Of a DNA stretch of 64,000 bases, positions 25,890 to 33,680 are shown piece by piece; within the stretch, counting starts at the first letter, position 1, and the number at the start of each line of letters is the position of its first letter. The notes beneath the pieces are model-generated. The model did not search any database. It was not told the DNA's origin and saw only the letters and a list, made by a program, of their open reading frames with translations. The DNA comes from Streptomyces hiroshimensis (GTDB lineage: Bacteria > Actinomycetota > Actinomycetes > Streptomycetales > Streptomycetaceae), in assembly GCF_014650335.1 (NCBI RefSeq), contig NZ_BMUT01000010.1:296802-360801 (forward strand), in the 5' to 3' direction. The position numbers were made by a program, and so were the translations under genes.

Positions 25890-27245
25890 TCAGGCGGGGA
25901 CGCAGCGTCCACCCTCGGTCCGGTAGGACCACTTCGCTCCGTGGCGGACGAGTTCGCCGACGGCCGCCACAAATCGCTCGACGTGCTCGTCGGGGGTGCC
26001 GGCACCGAAGCTCACGCGGATCGCGTTGAGGGGCGCCCCCTCGTCGGAGCCGCACCCGCCGTCCGCCGAGGACGCGCCGCCGACCAGCGTCCGCACCAGC
26101 GGATGCGCGCAGAAGAGGCCGTCACGGACCCCGATCCCGTACTCCGCGGAGAGCGCCGCCGCGAAGTGCGAGCTGTTCCAGCCGTCGACGGTGAAGGAGA
26201 ACACGCCCACGCGCGGCGCCTCCGGCCCGAACAGGGACAGCACCCGCACCCCGGGCACCGCCGCCAGCCCCTCCCGTACCGCGCTGATCAGCTGCCGCTC
26301 CCGCTCCGCGAGCCGGTCGAAGCCCTCCTCGGTGAGCGCCTTGCACGCGGAAGCGATGGCGTAGGCCCCGATGACGTTGGGCGAACCGGCCTCGTGCCGG
26401 GCGGCCCCCTCGTGCCAGTCCACCTCCACCTCGCCGGAGGCGCCCCGCCCGACCCGCCGGCTCGCGCCCCCGCCCGCCAGGTAGGGATCGGCGTCCCGGA
26501 GCCAGTCCGCCCGTCCGGCCAGCACGCCGGCGCCGAACGGCGCGTACAGCTTGTGCCCGGAGAAGGCGATCCAGTCGCAGTCCAGCTCCTCGATGTCCAC
26601 CTGCTGGTGGGGGACGAGCTGGGCCGCGTCCACCACGATCCGCGCACCGTGGGCATGCGCGGCGGCGGCCAGCTCCCGTACGGGCCACAGCTCGCCGGTC
26701 ACATTGGACGCGGCGGTCACGCACACCAGCGCGGGGCCGTAGGGCTCGCGCGCCGCGAGCGCCTGCTCCAGCGTCTCGACCGCCTGCCCGGGCGTGCGGG
26801 GCGCATCGAGGTAGGTCACCTCGACGTCCGCGCGCCGCTCCCAGGGCAGGAGCGCCGCGTGGTGCTCGGTCTCGAAGACGAACACCCGTGTCCCGGCGGG
26901 GAGTACGGCCGCGAGCAGGTTGAGCGAGTCGGTGGTCGAGCGGGTGAAGACCACCTGGTCCCCCTCCCGGCAGCCGAGGAACGCGGCGACGTCCGCCCGG
27001 CTGTTCTCGAACAGCTCCGTCGACAGCTGCGAGAGGTAGCCCGCGCCGCGGTGCACGCTGCCGTAGTAGGGCGCGTACGCCGCCACGTCGTCCCACACCC
27101 GCTGCAGGGCGGGGGCGCTGGCCGCGTAGTCCAGCGCCGCGTAGGTCACCTCTCCCCCGGTCACCAGCGGGACGCGGATATCCCGCCCGAGAACGGGCAG
27201 AGGGGTGCAAACGGACCGGTCGGAGGCAAGGGTGGAGACAGACAT
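25890..27245 (-). CDS. Class V aminotransferase, SufS-like cysteine desulfurase family
   Basis: The 451-residue PLP enzyme has ETEHHAALLPW (stacking His), VDAAQLVPHQQVDI (PLP Asp), the Schiff-base Lys in FSGHKLYAPFG and a candidate catalytic Cys in RDGLFCAHPLV, the place of the SufS GHHCAQP loop. A His/Gly-rich insertion (GGASSADGGCGSDEG) follows. It is monocistronic and preceded by a SAM-IV riboswitch and terminator, which points to sulfur-amino-acid metabolism instead of general Fe-S assembly. ATG 27245 follows GGGAG by 6 nt. True substrate (cysteine, selenocysteine, other) is unproven. Confidence 0.85.
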   Translation of the reverse strand: MSVSTLASDRSVCTPLPVLGRDIRVPLVTGGEVTYAALDYAASAPALQRVWDDVAAYAPYYGSVHRGAGYLSQLSTELFENSRADVAAFLGCREGDQVVFTRSTTDSLNLLAAVLPAGTRVFVFETEHHAALLPWERRADVEVTYLDAPRTPGQAVETLEQALAAREPYGPALVCVTAASNVTGELWPVRELAAAAHAHGARIVVDAAQLVPHQQVDIEELDCDWIAFSGHKLYAPFGAGVLAGRADWLRDADPYLAGGGASRRVGRGASGEVEVDWHEGAARHEAGSPNVIGAYAIASACKALTEEGFDRLAERERQLISAVREGLAAVPGVRVLSLFGPEAPRVGVFSFTVDGWNSSHFAAALSAEYGIGVRDGLFCAHPLVRTLVGGASSADGGCGSDEGAPLNAIRVSFGAGTPDEHVERFVAAVGELVRHGAKWSYRTEGGRCVPA

Positions 27246-27316
27246 GGCGAACTCCCGTAAAAAGGCAGGCGAATTCCACCGCGCGACGGGCGCGGGAAAG
27301 GAAGGAAGGGTGCGCG

Positions 27317-27337
27317 GAAAAGGGGCTCTTCGAGCCC
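27317..27337 (-). terminator. Expression-platform terminator of the SAM-IV riboswitch
   Basis: On the minus strand GGGCTC, loop GAA, GAGCCC is followed by CTTTT. It lies between the riboswitch and the aminotransferase start, so SAM binding probably controls transcription read-through. Confidence 0.75.
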
Positions 27338-27380
27338 TAACGCATTCGCTGAACCACGGAAGGAACTCCCTCGACAACCA

Positions 27381-27512
27381 GGATCCCTGGCGAGGGATCC
27401 GCGCTTGCCGCAGACCTCGCTGCCTGCGACCTGGTCATCACCCGGGGCACCCCGCCACGGAAGGAGGGTTGCCGGACAGCGGGCCGGGGCCGTGTCGCTG
27501 TCACTCGTGACC
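27381..27512 (-). ncRNA. SAM-IV riboswitch
   Basis: The minus strand reads GGTCACGAGTGACAGCG at its 5' end, then CCGGCAACCCTCC, GGCGGGGTGCCCCGGGTGA and TGACCAGG, which are the conserved core blocks of the actinobacterial SAM-IV class. P1 (GGTCA with TGACC), P2 (GACAGCG with CGCTGTC) and P3 (GGCA with TGCC) can be drawn, followed by a CGCAG/CTGCG hairpin and an 8-bp GGATCCCT/AGGGATCC hairpin. A CATACT -10 element (27522-27527) lies just upstream. It should bind S-adenosylmethionine and shut off the downstream enzyme when SAM is abundant. Confidence 0.88.
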
Positions 27513-27549
27513 TTGGCCGAGAGTATGGCACAGCTGATCGCCTGCCCGG

Positions 27550-27578
27550 AAGGGGCGTCCGTATCACGGACGCCCCTT
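27550..27578 (-). terminator. Terminator of trpD
   Basis: A perfect 13-bp stem (AAGGGGCGTCCGT with ACGGACGCCCCTT, 3-nt loop) lies 22 nt past the trpD stop on the minus strand. Confidence 0.85.
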
Positions 27579-27599
27579 CGCGGCACTGCGCACTACGCA

Positions 27600-28664
27600 C
27601 TACGCGTTGCTGGCCATGACCCAGCGTTCGAGCGCCCGGCGCGCCGCCCCGGAGTCGACGGACTCCGCGGCCCGCGCGATCCCCGCCCGGATCTGCTCCG
27701 CCAGCGGCGCTTCCGTGGGCGCCAACGCCACCAGCGCCGCGGCGGAGTTGAGGAGCACCGCATCCCGCACCGGACCCGTCTCGCCCGCGAGCAGGCGGCG
27801 CGCGACATCCGCGTTGTAGGAGGCGTCGGCCCCCCGCAGCGCCTCCACCGGCACCAGGTCGATGCCCACCTCCCGCGGGTCGAAGGCCTCCTCGCGGACC
27901 CGCCCGCCGGAGACCACCCACACCCGCGAGGTCGCGGTCGTCGTCAGCTCGTCGAGGCCGTCGTCGCCGCGGAAGACCAGCGCCGAGGAGCCGCGCTCGG
28001 CGAGCACCCCGGCGAGGATCGGCGCCATCCGGGCGTCCGCGACGCCCGTGGCCTGGGCCCGTACCTTCGCGGGGTTGGTGAGCGGGCCCAGCACGTTGAA
28101 CGTCGTCCGGATGCCGAGCTCGCGCCGCGCCGCGGCCACGTGCCGCAGGGCGGGGTGGAACGTCACCGCGAAGCACAGGGTGATGCCGGCCTCCTCGGCC
28201 ACCTCCGCCACCCGCTTCGGGCTGAGGTCGAGGTTGACGCCCAGCTTCTCCAGGACGTCCGAGGCGCCGCTGGCCGAGGACGCCGCCCGGTTGCCGTGCT
28301 TGACGACCTTCGTGCCGGTGCCGGCGACGACGATCGCGGACATGGTGGAGATGTTGACGGTCTTGGCGCCGTCGCCGCCGGTGCCGACGATGTCCACGCT
28401 GGGGCCGGGCACCTCGATCAGCCGGGCGTGCTCGTACATCGTGCGCACCAGGCCGGAGATCTCGGCGACCGTCTCGCCCTTGGCCCGCAGGGCGACCAGG
28501 AAGCCCGCGATCTGCGCGCCGGTGGCCTCGCCGCGCATGATCCGGTCCATGGCCCAGGCGGTGTCGCCGGCGGTGAGGTCGCGGCCGGCGAGCAGGGCGT
28601 CCAGGAGACCCGGCCAGGAGGGGGCCACCGCGCTGTCGCCGCCTGCCGGGGTCACAACGTTCAT
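27600..28664 (-). CDS. trpD: Anthranilate phosphoribosyltransferase
   Basis: The 354-residue enzyme joins anthranilate to phosphoribosyl pyrophosphate, the second step of tryptophan synthesis. Signatures: DIVGTGGDGAKTVNIST (PRPP loop), KHGNRAASSASGASDVLE, FHPALRHVAAARRELGIRTTFNVLGPLTNP and the metal pair in FRGDDGLDE. The ATG follows AGGAG by 8 nt. It is alone between terminators, far from the other trp genes but in the same window as trpE(G). Streptomyces often carry two trpD genes, so this may be one of a pair. Confidence 0.94.
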   Translation of the reverse strand: MNVVTPAGGDSAVAPSWPGLLDALLAGRDLTAGDTAWAMDRIMRGEATGAQIAGFLVALRAKGETVAEISGLVRTMYEHARLIEVPGPSVDIVGTGGDGAKTVNISTMSAIVVAGTGTKVVKHGNRAASSASGASDVLEKLGVNLDLSPKRVAEVAEEAGITLCFAVTFHPALRHVAAARRELGIRTTFNVLGPLTNPAKVRAQATGVADARMAPILAGVLAERGSSALVFRGDDGLDELTTTATSRVWVVSGGRVREEAFDPREVGIDLVPVEALRGADASYNADVARRLLAGETGPVRDAVLLNSAAALVALAPTEAPLAEQIRAGIARAAESVDSGAARRALERWVMASNA

Positions 28665-28743
28665 GGTCCACGCTCCTGGTGGTCGGTCCGGAGAGCCGGG
28701 TTCGTCCCGGGGTCTGCCCGCCCAGCCTATCCACCCCCGGGAA

Positions 28744-28785
28744 CAGCGAAGAGCCCCGTCCAGGCGCTGGACGGGGCTCTCGCTG
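28744..28785 (-). terminator. Terminator of the ctaE-qcrCAB operon
   Basis: CAGCGA-A-GAGCCCCGTCCA pairs with TGGACGGGGCTC-TCGCTG (18 pairs, one bulged A, 5-nt loop), 45 nt past the qcrB stop codon on the minus strand. The stretch between it and the stop holds four GATCA pentamers of unknown meaning. Confidence 0.85.
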
Positions 28786-28829
28786 TGGCGATCAGCGATC
28801 AGTGTGGATCACAGGCGGTGATCAGGGGA

Positions 28830-30479
28830 TCAGTGGTGGCCGTGGCCGCTCGTGATCTCCTCGTACTCCTCGCGCGTGGCCTTGGGGATCTGGGTCCCCT
28901 CGCCGTAGAAGCCCTTGGAGAGCTTCACCTTCAGGCGCTGGCCTGCGCCGGCCTTGCGGGCCACGCCGTTCTCGTCGTACTCCGGCTCCAGCTCGAGCGG
29001 CTGGGGCTGCTGGTGCGCCGTGAGGGTGTGCAGCTGCTCCTGCGAGAGCGGCTCGTGGACCTCGACGAACTCACCGTGCGGCAGGCGCTTGATGATGCCG
29101 GACTCGCGTCCGTGCAGCACCTTGTCCTTGTCGCGGCGCTGCAGGCCCATGCAGATCCGGCGGGTCGCGATGAACGTCAGGACCGGGATCACGAAGAAGC
29201 CGATGCGGACGAACCAGGTGATGGCGTTGATCGACAGGTGGAAGTGGGTGGCCCACAGGTCGTTTCCACCACCGACCAGCATCACGAAGTACGCGGCGAT
29301 CCAGGCGGCACCGAAGGCGGTGCGCGTCGGGGCGTTGCGCGGGCGGTCCAGCAGGTGGTGCTCGCGCTTGTCACCGGTGACCCAGGACTCGATGAACGGC
29401 CAGACCGCGATCGCACCGAGCACCAGCGGGAAGATGACCAGCGGGATGAACACGCCCAGGACGAGCGTGTGGCCCCACAGGTTGATCTCCCAGCCCGGCA
29501 TGACACGGATCAGACCCTCGGCGAAGCCCATGTACCAGTCGGGCTGGGCGCCGGTGGACACCTGGTCCGGGCGGTACGGGCCGATGGCCCAGATCGGGTT
29601 GATCGAGGCGATCGCCGCGATGGCCGCGATGATGCCGAAGACCAGGAAGAAGAAGCCACCGGCCTTGGCCATGTAGACCGGCATCAGCGGGAGGCCGACG
29701 ACGTTCTTGTTGGTCCGGCCCGGGCCGGGGAACTGCGTGTGCTTGTGGTAGATCACCAGGATCAGGTGGGCCACCAGCAGACCGAGCATGATGCCCGGCA
29801 GCAGCAGGACGTGGATGGAGAAGAACCGCGGCACGAAGTCCGAGCCGGGGAACTCGCCGCCGAAGAGGAACATCGAGATGTACGTGCCGATGATCGGCAC
29901 GGACAGGATCGCGCCCTCCATGAAGCGGACACCGGTGCCGGAGAGCAGGTCGTCCGGCAGCGAGTAACCGGTGAAGCCGGTGAACATGCCGAGGACGAAC
30001 AGCAGGAAGCCGAACAGCCAGTTGACCTCACGCGGCTTGCGGAACGCACCCGTGAAGAACACGCGCATCATGTGCACGAACATGCCCGCGAGGAAGATCA
30101 GCGCGGCCCAGTGGTGGATCTGCCGGATGAGCAGACCGCCACGGACGTCGAAGCTGATGTCGAGGGTCGACTTGAACGCCTCGGACATGTGCATGCCCTG
30201 CATGGGCACGTACGAGCCGTGGTAGACGACCTCGTTCATGCTCGGGTGGAAGAACAGCGTCAGATACACACCCGTGAGGATGATGATCACGAAGCTGTAG
30301 AGGCAGACCTCGCCCAGCATGAAGGACCAGTGGTCCGGGAAGATCTTCCGCATGTTGGCCTTGGCCAGGGAGTAGATCCCGAGCCGGCCGTCCGCCCAGT
30401 CGGCTACCCGCTCACCCGCGGGCGCCTTGCGGCGGCCCGGCGCACCTGCGCCGGACTGGTTGGTGGTCGTAGTGCTCAT
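28830..30479 (-). CDS. qcrB: Cytochrome bc1 complex cytochrome b subunit
   Basis: The 549-residue integral membrane protein carries two b hemes and the quinol sites of the actinobacterial bcc complex. It shows HHWAALIFLAGMFVHMMRVFFTGAFRKPRE (heme His pairs), GYSLPDDLLSGTG, and PDWYMGFAEGLIRVMPG in place of the PEWY loop (here PDWY). The C-terminal 120 residues form the cytoplasmic extension typical of actinobacteria and end in GHGHH. Its ATG overlaps the qcrA stop by 4 nt. It passes electrons from menaquinol to the Rieske protein and QcrC. Confidence 0.96.
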   Translation of the reverse strand: MSTTTTNQSGAGAPGRRKAPAGERVADWADGRLGIYSLAKANMRKIFPDHWSFMLGEVCLYSFVIIILTGVYLTLFFHPSMNEVVYHGSYVPMQGMHMSEAFKSTLDISFDVRGGLLIRQIHHWAALIFLAGMFVHMMRVFFTGAFRKPREVNWLFGFLLFVLGMFTGFTGYSLPDDLLSGTGVRFMEGAILSVPIIGTYISMFLFGGEFPGSDFVPRFFSIHVLLLPGIMLGLLVAHLILVIYHKHTQFPGPGRTNKNVVGLPLMPVYMAKAGGFFFLVFGIIAAIAAIASINPIWAIGPYRPDQVSTGAQPDWYMGFAEGLIRVMPGWEINLWGHTLVLGVFIPLVIFPLVLGAIAVWPFIESWVTGDKREHHLLDRPRNAPTRTAFGAAWIAAYFVMLVGGGNDLWATHFHLSINAITWFVRIGFFVIPVLTFIATRRICMGLQRRDKDKVLHGRESGIIKRLPHGEFVEVHEPLSQEQLHTLTAHQQPQPLELEPEYDENGVARKAGAGQRLKVKLSKGFYGEGTQIPKATREEYEEITSGHGHH

Positions 30480-31531
30480 CCGCGCTCCCAGTAGGCAGGA
30501 CCGACGGGCTCGGCGAAGTCGCCCATGGCCTCAAGGTAGCCCTTGTCGTTGACCTTGATCCGCAGCTGCGGAAGAGCGTGGCCGGCGGGGCCGAAGATCA
30601 CGCGTCCGCCGTCGGAGAGGTCGAAGGTGGACTGGTGGCAGGGGCACAGCACGTGGTGCGTCTGCTGCTCGTAGAGGCTGATCGGGCAGCCGACGTGGGT
30701 GCAGATCTTGGAGAACGCGACGATGCCGTCGGCCGACCAGTCGAGCTCGCGCTTGTCCTTGATGTTCTCCGGCTGGAGCCGGATGATCATCAGGGCGGCC
30801 TTGGCGATCTCCTGCTGGAAGTCGTGGTCCTCCTCCTTCATGCCCTCGGGCATGGCGAAGGTGAGGGAGCCGACCTGGATGTCCTCGGGACGCAGCGGCT
30901 GCAGCGTGTTCTGGTTGATCAGCATCTTGCCCTCGGACCAGGCGGTCTTGCGGAGCTTGGTGCCCGGCAGCGGTCCGAGGTCGCGCAGCAGCATCACGCC
31001 GGAGAGCGGCACCAGGGCCAGCGCACCGAACATGGTGTTGCGGATCAGCTTGCGGCGGCCGAAGGCCGACTCCTCCGCGCCCTGCTTGAAGTCGGCCATG
31101 ACCTTGGCCTTGACATCGGGCTCGGCGGCGATGGCGTGCCGCTCGTCGGCGACCTCCACGTCCGACATCAGGGTGCGGGCCCAGTGGACCGCGCCCGCGC
31201 CGATGCAGAACAGCGCCACCGCGAGGGTCATGCCCAGCGCGAAGTTCAGGGCGCTGATGTGGCCGATCGGGAAGACGTAGATGCTCTTGTCGACCGGCAG
31301 GCTCACGTAGGAGGCGATGAAGCCCACGGTGGCCAGCATGGACAGCAGGAACAGGAAGGCGACCACGCGCTCGGAGCGCTGGGCCGCCCGCTCGTCCACG
31401 TCCTGGATGCGGGGCTCGTGCGGCGGCAGGCCCGGGTCGGCGAACGGGTCGCCGGCCGTCTTCGTCACGGCACCGCCGTGCGCGTCCTGCGTGCTCGGCA
31501 GGTTCTCTTCTGGAATGTCTTGGCTACTCAT
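30476..31531 (-). CDS. qcrA: Rieske iron-sulfur subunit of the bcc complex
   Basis: The 351-residue protein has three transmembrane helices (about VVAFLFLLSMLATVGFIASY, ISALNFALGMTLAVALFCI, MFGALALVPLSGVMLL), as in actinobacteria, and a C-terminal 2Fe-2S domain with CTHVGC (Cys277, His279) and CPCHQSTFD (Cys296, His299). It moves electrons from menaquinol to cytochrome cc. The start overlaps the qcrC stop (ATGA), and its stop overlaps qcrB. Confidence 0.96.
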   Translation of the reverse strand: MSSQDIPEENLPSTQDAHGGAVTKTAGDPFADPGLPPHEPRIQDVDERAAQRSERVVAFLFLLSMLATVGFIASYVSLPVDKSIYVFPIGHISALNFALGMTLAVALFCIGAGAVHWARTLMSDVEVADERHAIAAEPDVKAKVMADFKQGAEESAFGRRKLIRNTMFGALALVPLSGVMLLRDLGPLPGTKLRKTAWSEGKMLINQNTLQPLRPEDIQVGSLTFAMPEGMKEEDHDFQQEIAKAALMIIRLQPENIKDKRELDWSADGIVAFSKICTHVGCPISLYEQQTHHVLCPCHQSTFDLSDGGRVIFGPAGHALPQLRIKVNDKGYLEAMGDFAEPVGPAYWERG

Positions 31532-32337
31532 GACTTCTTGGCCTTAGCGGTGTGGGCCGCGACCCAGATGGCTACTGCGATCAGTGCGCCCAGGCCGAAG
31601 ATCCACGCGAACAGACCCTCGCTGACCGGGCCGAGCCCGCCCAGCTCAAGGCCGCCCGGGCTCTCCGACTTGCTGCTGTTGACCGTGTCGAGGTACGCGA
31701 TGATGTCCTTCTTGTTCTTCTCCGACATCGTCGTGTCGGGGAAGGAAGGCATGTTCTGCGGGCCGGTCTGCATGGCCTCGTAGATGTGCTTCGGGTTGAC
31801 GTCCGTCAGGTCCGGAGCGTACTTGCCGTTGGAGAGCGCGCCGCCCTTACCGGTGAAGTTGTGGCACTGGGCGCAGTTGGTGCGGAAGAGCTCCCCGCCC
31901 TTGGCGATGTCCGCGCCGTCCGGGCTGTACTGATCCTTGGTCGGGACCGCAGGGCCGGCGCCCAGCGAGGCGATGTACGCGGCGAGCTGGTCGCGCTCGG
32001 CCTGCGTGTAGATCGACTTCTTGCGGGGGGCCTGGGCACCCTGCTGCTGGAGCGGCATGCGGCCGGTGCCGACCTGGAAGTCGACGGCCGCGGCGCCGAC
32101 GCCGACGAGGCTCGGACCGTCGGTGGTGCCCTGACCGCCGGTGCCGTGGCAGCTTGCGCAGCCCACGGAATAGAGCTTCTTGCCCTCCTCGATGGCGAGG
32201 GACTGGGCGGTTTCATCGGCCTTGGCCGTGTCCGCCGGCGCGAACGCGGCGTACAGCCCCCCAGTTACCGCCAGCGCGAAGAGTAGGACGACGACCGCCG
32301 CCAGCGGATGGCGTCGTCGTGCGGAGAGCTTTTTCAC
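31528..32337 (-). CDS. qcrC: Diheme cytochrome c subunit of the bcc complex
   Basis: The 269-residue protein has an N-terminal signal anchor (PLAAVVVLLFALAVTGGLYAAF), two CxxCH heme sites (CASCHG near residue 56, CAQCHN near residue 155) with distal Met candidates (GRMPLQ, QNMPSFP), and a C-terminal membrane helix (FAWIFGLGALIAVAIWVAA). It replaces a soluble cytochrome c by directly linking the bc complex to the aa3 oxidase. The GTG start lies 67 nt after ctaE. Confidence 0.95.
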   Translation of the reverse strand: MKKLSARRRHPLAAVVVLLFALAVTGGLYAAFAPADTAKADETAQSLAIEEGKKLYSVGCASCHGTGGQGTTDGPSLVGVGAAAVDFQVGTGRMPLQQQGAQAPRKKSIYTQAERDQLAAYIASLGAGPAVPTKDQYSPDGADIAKGGELFRTNCAQCHNFTGKGGALSNGKYAPDLTDVNPKHIYEAMQTGPQNMPSFPDTTMSEKNKKDIIAYLDTVNSSKSESPGGLELGGLGPVSEGLFAWIFGLGALIAVAIWVAAHTAKAKKS

Positions 32338-32404
32338 GGATTACCCCGGTGTCAGGATCTTCTGCGTCGATCTGGACTGTTGGTCCGGTGCGGGACGGGA
32401 CCGA

Positions 32405-33025
32405 TTACTTGATCAAGTAGATCGTGGCGAAGAGGCCGATCCACACCACGTCGACGAAGTGCCAGTAGTAGGACACGACGATGGCCGCCGTCGCCTGGTG
32501 GTGGGTGAACCTCTTGGCCGCGTACGTCCTGCCCAGAACCAGCAGGAAGGCGATCAGACCGCCCGTCACGTGCAGGCCGTGGAAGCCGGTCGTCAGGTAG
32601 AACACCGAGCCGTACGGGTCGGAGGAGAGCGAGAGACCGTCCTTCTTCACGAGGTCGGTGTACTCGAAGACCTGGCCGCCGATGAAGATGGCACCCATCA
32701 CGAACGTGATCGTGAACCAGGTGCGCAGCTTCTTCACGTCGCCGCGCTCGGCGGCGAAGACGCCGAGCTGGCAGGTGAGGGAGGAGAGCACCAGGATCGT
32801 GGTGTTCGTCGCCGAGAACGGAAGGTTCAGCGAGGACGCCATTTCCTTCCAGTGGTCCGCGCCGGTCACCGATCGCAGGGTGAAGTACATCGCGAAGAGG
32901 GCCGCGAAGAACATCAGCTCGGAACTCAACCAGATGATGGTTCCGACGCTGGTGAGGTTCGGTCGATTGACCGACGGGTGTGCGTGCCCGGTATCTGTTG
33001 CTGTTGCAGTCGCCACGACCGACAT
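32405..33025 (-). CDS. ctaE: Cytochrome c oxidase subunit III
   Basis: The 206-residue protein has five hydrophobic segments (IIWLSSELMFFAALFAMYFTL, LVLSSLTCQLGVFAAE, FTITFVMGAIFIGGQVFEY, GSVFYLTTGFHGLHVTGGLIAFLLVL, AIVVSYYWHFVDVVWIGLFATIYLI), with the conserved GFHGLHV and WHFVDVVW blocks. It heads the qcrCAB operon. The ATG at 33025 has no ribosome site within 20 nt and sits inside a 19-nt palindrome. TTGACA occurs about 65 nt upstream, but I see no well-spaced -10 partner. Confidence 0.93.
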   Translation of the reverse strand: MSVVATATATDTGHAHPSVNRPNLTSVGTIIWLSSELMFFAALFAMYFTLRSVTGADHWKEMASSLNLPFSATNTTILVLSSLTCQLGVFAAERGDVKKLRTWFTITFVMGAIFIGGQVFEYTDLVKKDGLSLSSDPYGSVFYLTTGFHGLHVTGGLIAFLLVLGRTYAAKRFTHHQATAAIVVSYYWHFVDVVWIGLFATIYLIK

Positions 33026-33035
33026 TATGTCGGTC
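33017..33035 (-). promoter_or_regulatory. Perfect 19-nt palindrome covering the ctaE start codon
   Basis: The minus strand reads GACCGACATAATGTCGGTC: 9-bp arms around one central A, with the ATG being the first three bases of the right arm. It is a candidate operator or an mRNA hairpin masking the start codon. No binding protein can be named. Confidence 0.6.
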
Positions 33036-33262
33036 GCTTATCTCGTGCTCACTCCGGGGGGTGCCGTTCGGTGTGTCAAGAGCATGTGCGCTCCTCGTAC
33101 GGCCCAGCGCCGGCGTCCCCCAAAGGGGGGAACCGGACGTTCCGGGGCACCTCGGGGGCCTGACGGACCCTCCTCCGGAAGGGTGTTCGCGGAGTAGAGT
33201 CCGGCCATCGATCAGCTCCACATCAGATCCACAGCTGTGCCGAACACAAGCCTGGAGGAACG

Positions 33263-33664
33263 ATGCAGCCGACGGCCACCGTGCTGGTCTACAGCGACAA
33301 CGCGGACACCCGCGAGCAGGTCCGGCTGGCCGCGGGGCGCAGGCCGGCCCCCGACGTGCCGCCGGTCGAGTACGTGGAGTGCGCGACCCTCCCGGGCGTG
33401 CTCGCGGCCCTGGAGGCGCACCACGTGGACGTGTGCGTCCTGGACGGCGAGACGGCGCCCGCGGGCGGCATGGGGGTGTGCCGGCAGCTGAAGGACGAGG
33501 TGTTCCGCTGCCCGCCCGTGCTGCTGCTGATGGGCCGTCCGCAGGACGCCTGGCTGGCCACCTGGAGCCGCGCCGACGCGGCCGTGACGCACCCGCTGGA
33601 CCCGGCGGCCTTCGCCGACGCCCTGGCGGGCCTGCTGCGCGCCCGCAAGGCCGTGGACGCCTGA
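33263..33664 (+). CDS. Degenerate receiver-domain-like protein
   Basis: The 133-residue protein resembles a response-regulator receiver without output domain: TATVLVYSDNADTREQVRL, VDVCVLDGETAPAGGMGVCRQLKDE, VLLLMGRPQDAWLATWSRADAAVTHPLDPAAFADALAGLL. The acidic pair is reduced to Ser-Asp-Asn, the conserved Lys before Pro is His (THP), and an Asp remains at the phosphorylation position. A strong GGAGGA precedes the ATG. Orthologs sit between the two oxidase operons in Streptomyces, so a link to respiration is possible but unproven. Confidence 0.7.
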   Translation: MQPTATVLVYSDNADTREQVRLAAGRRPAPDVPPVEYVECATLPGVLAALEAHHVDVCVLDGETAPAGGMGVCRQLKDEVFRCPPVLLLMGRPQDAWLATWSRADAAVTHPLDPAAFADALAGLLRARKAVDA

Positions 33665-33680
33665 GGCGCCCGCGGCACGG

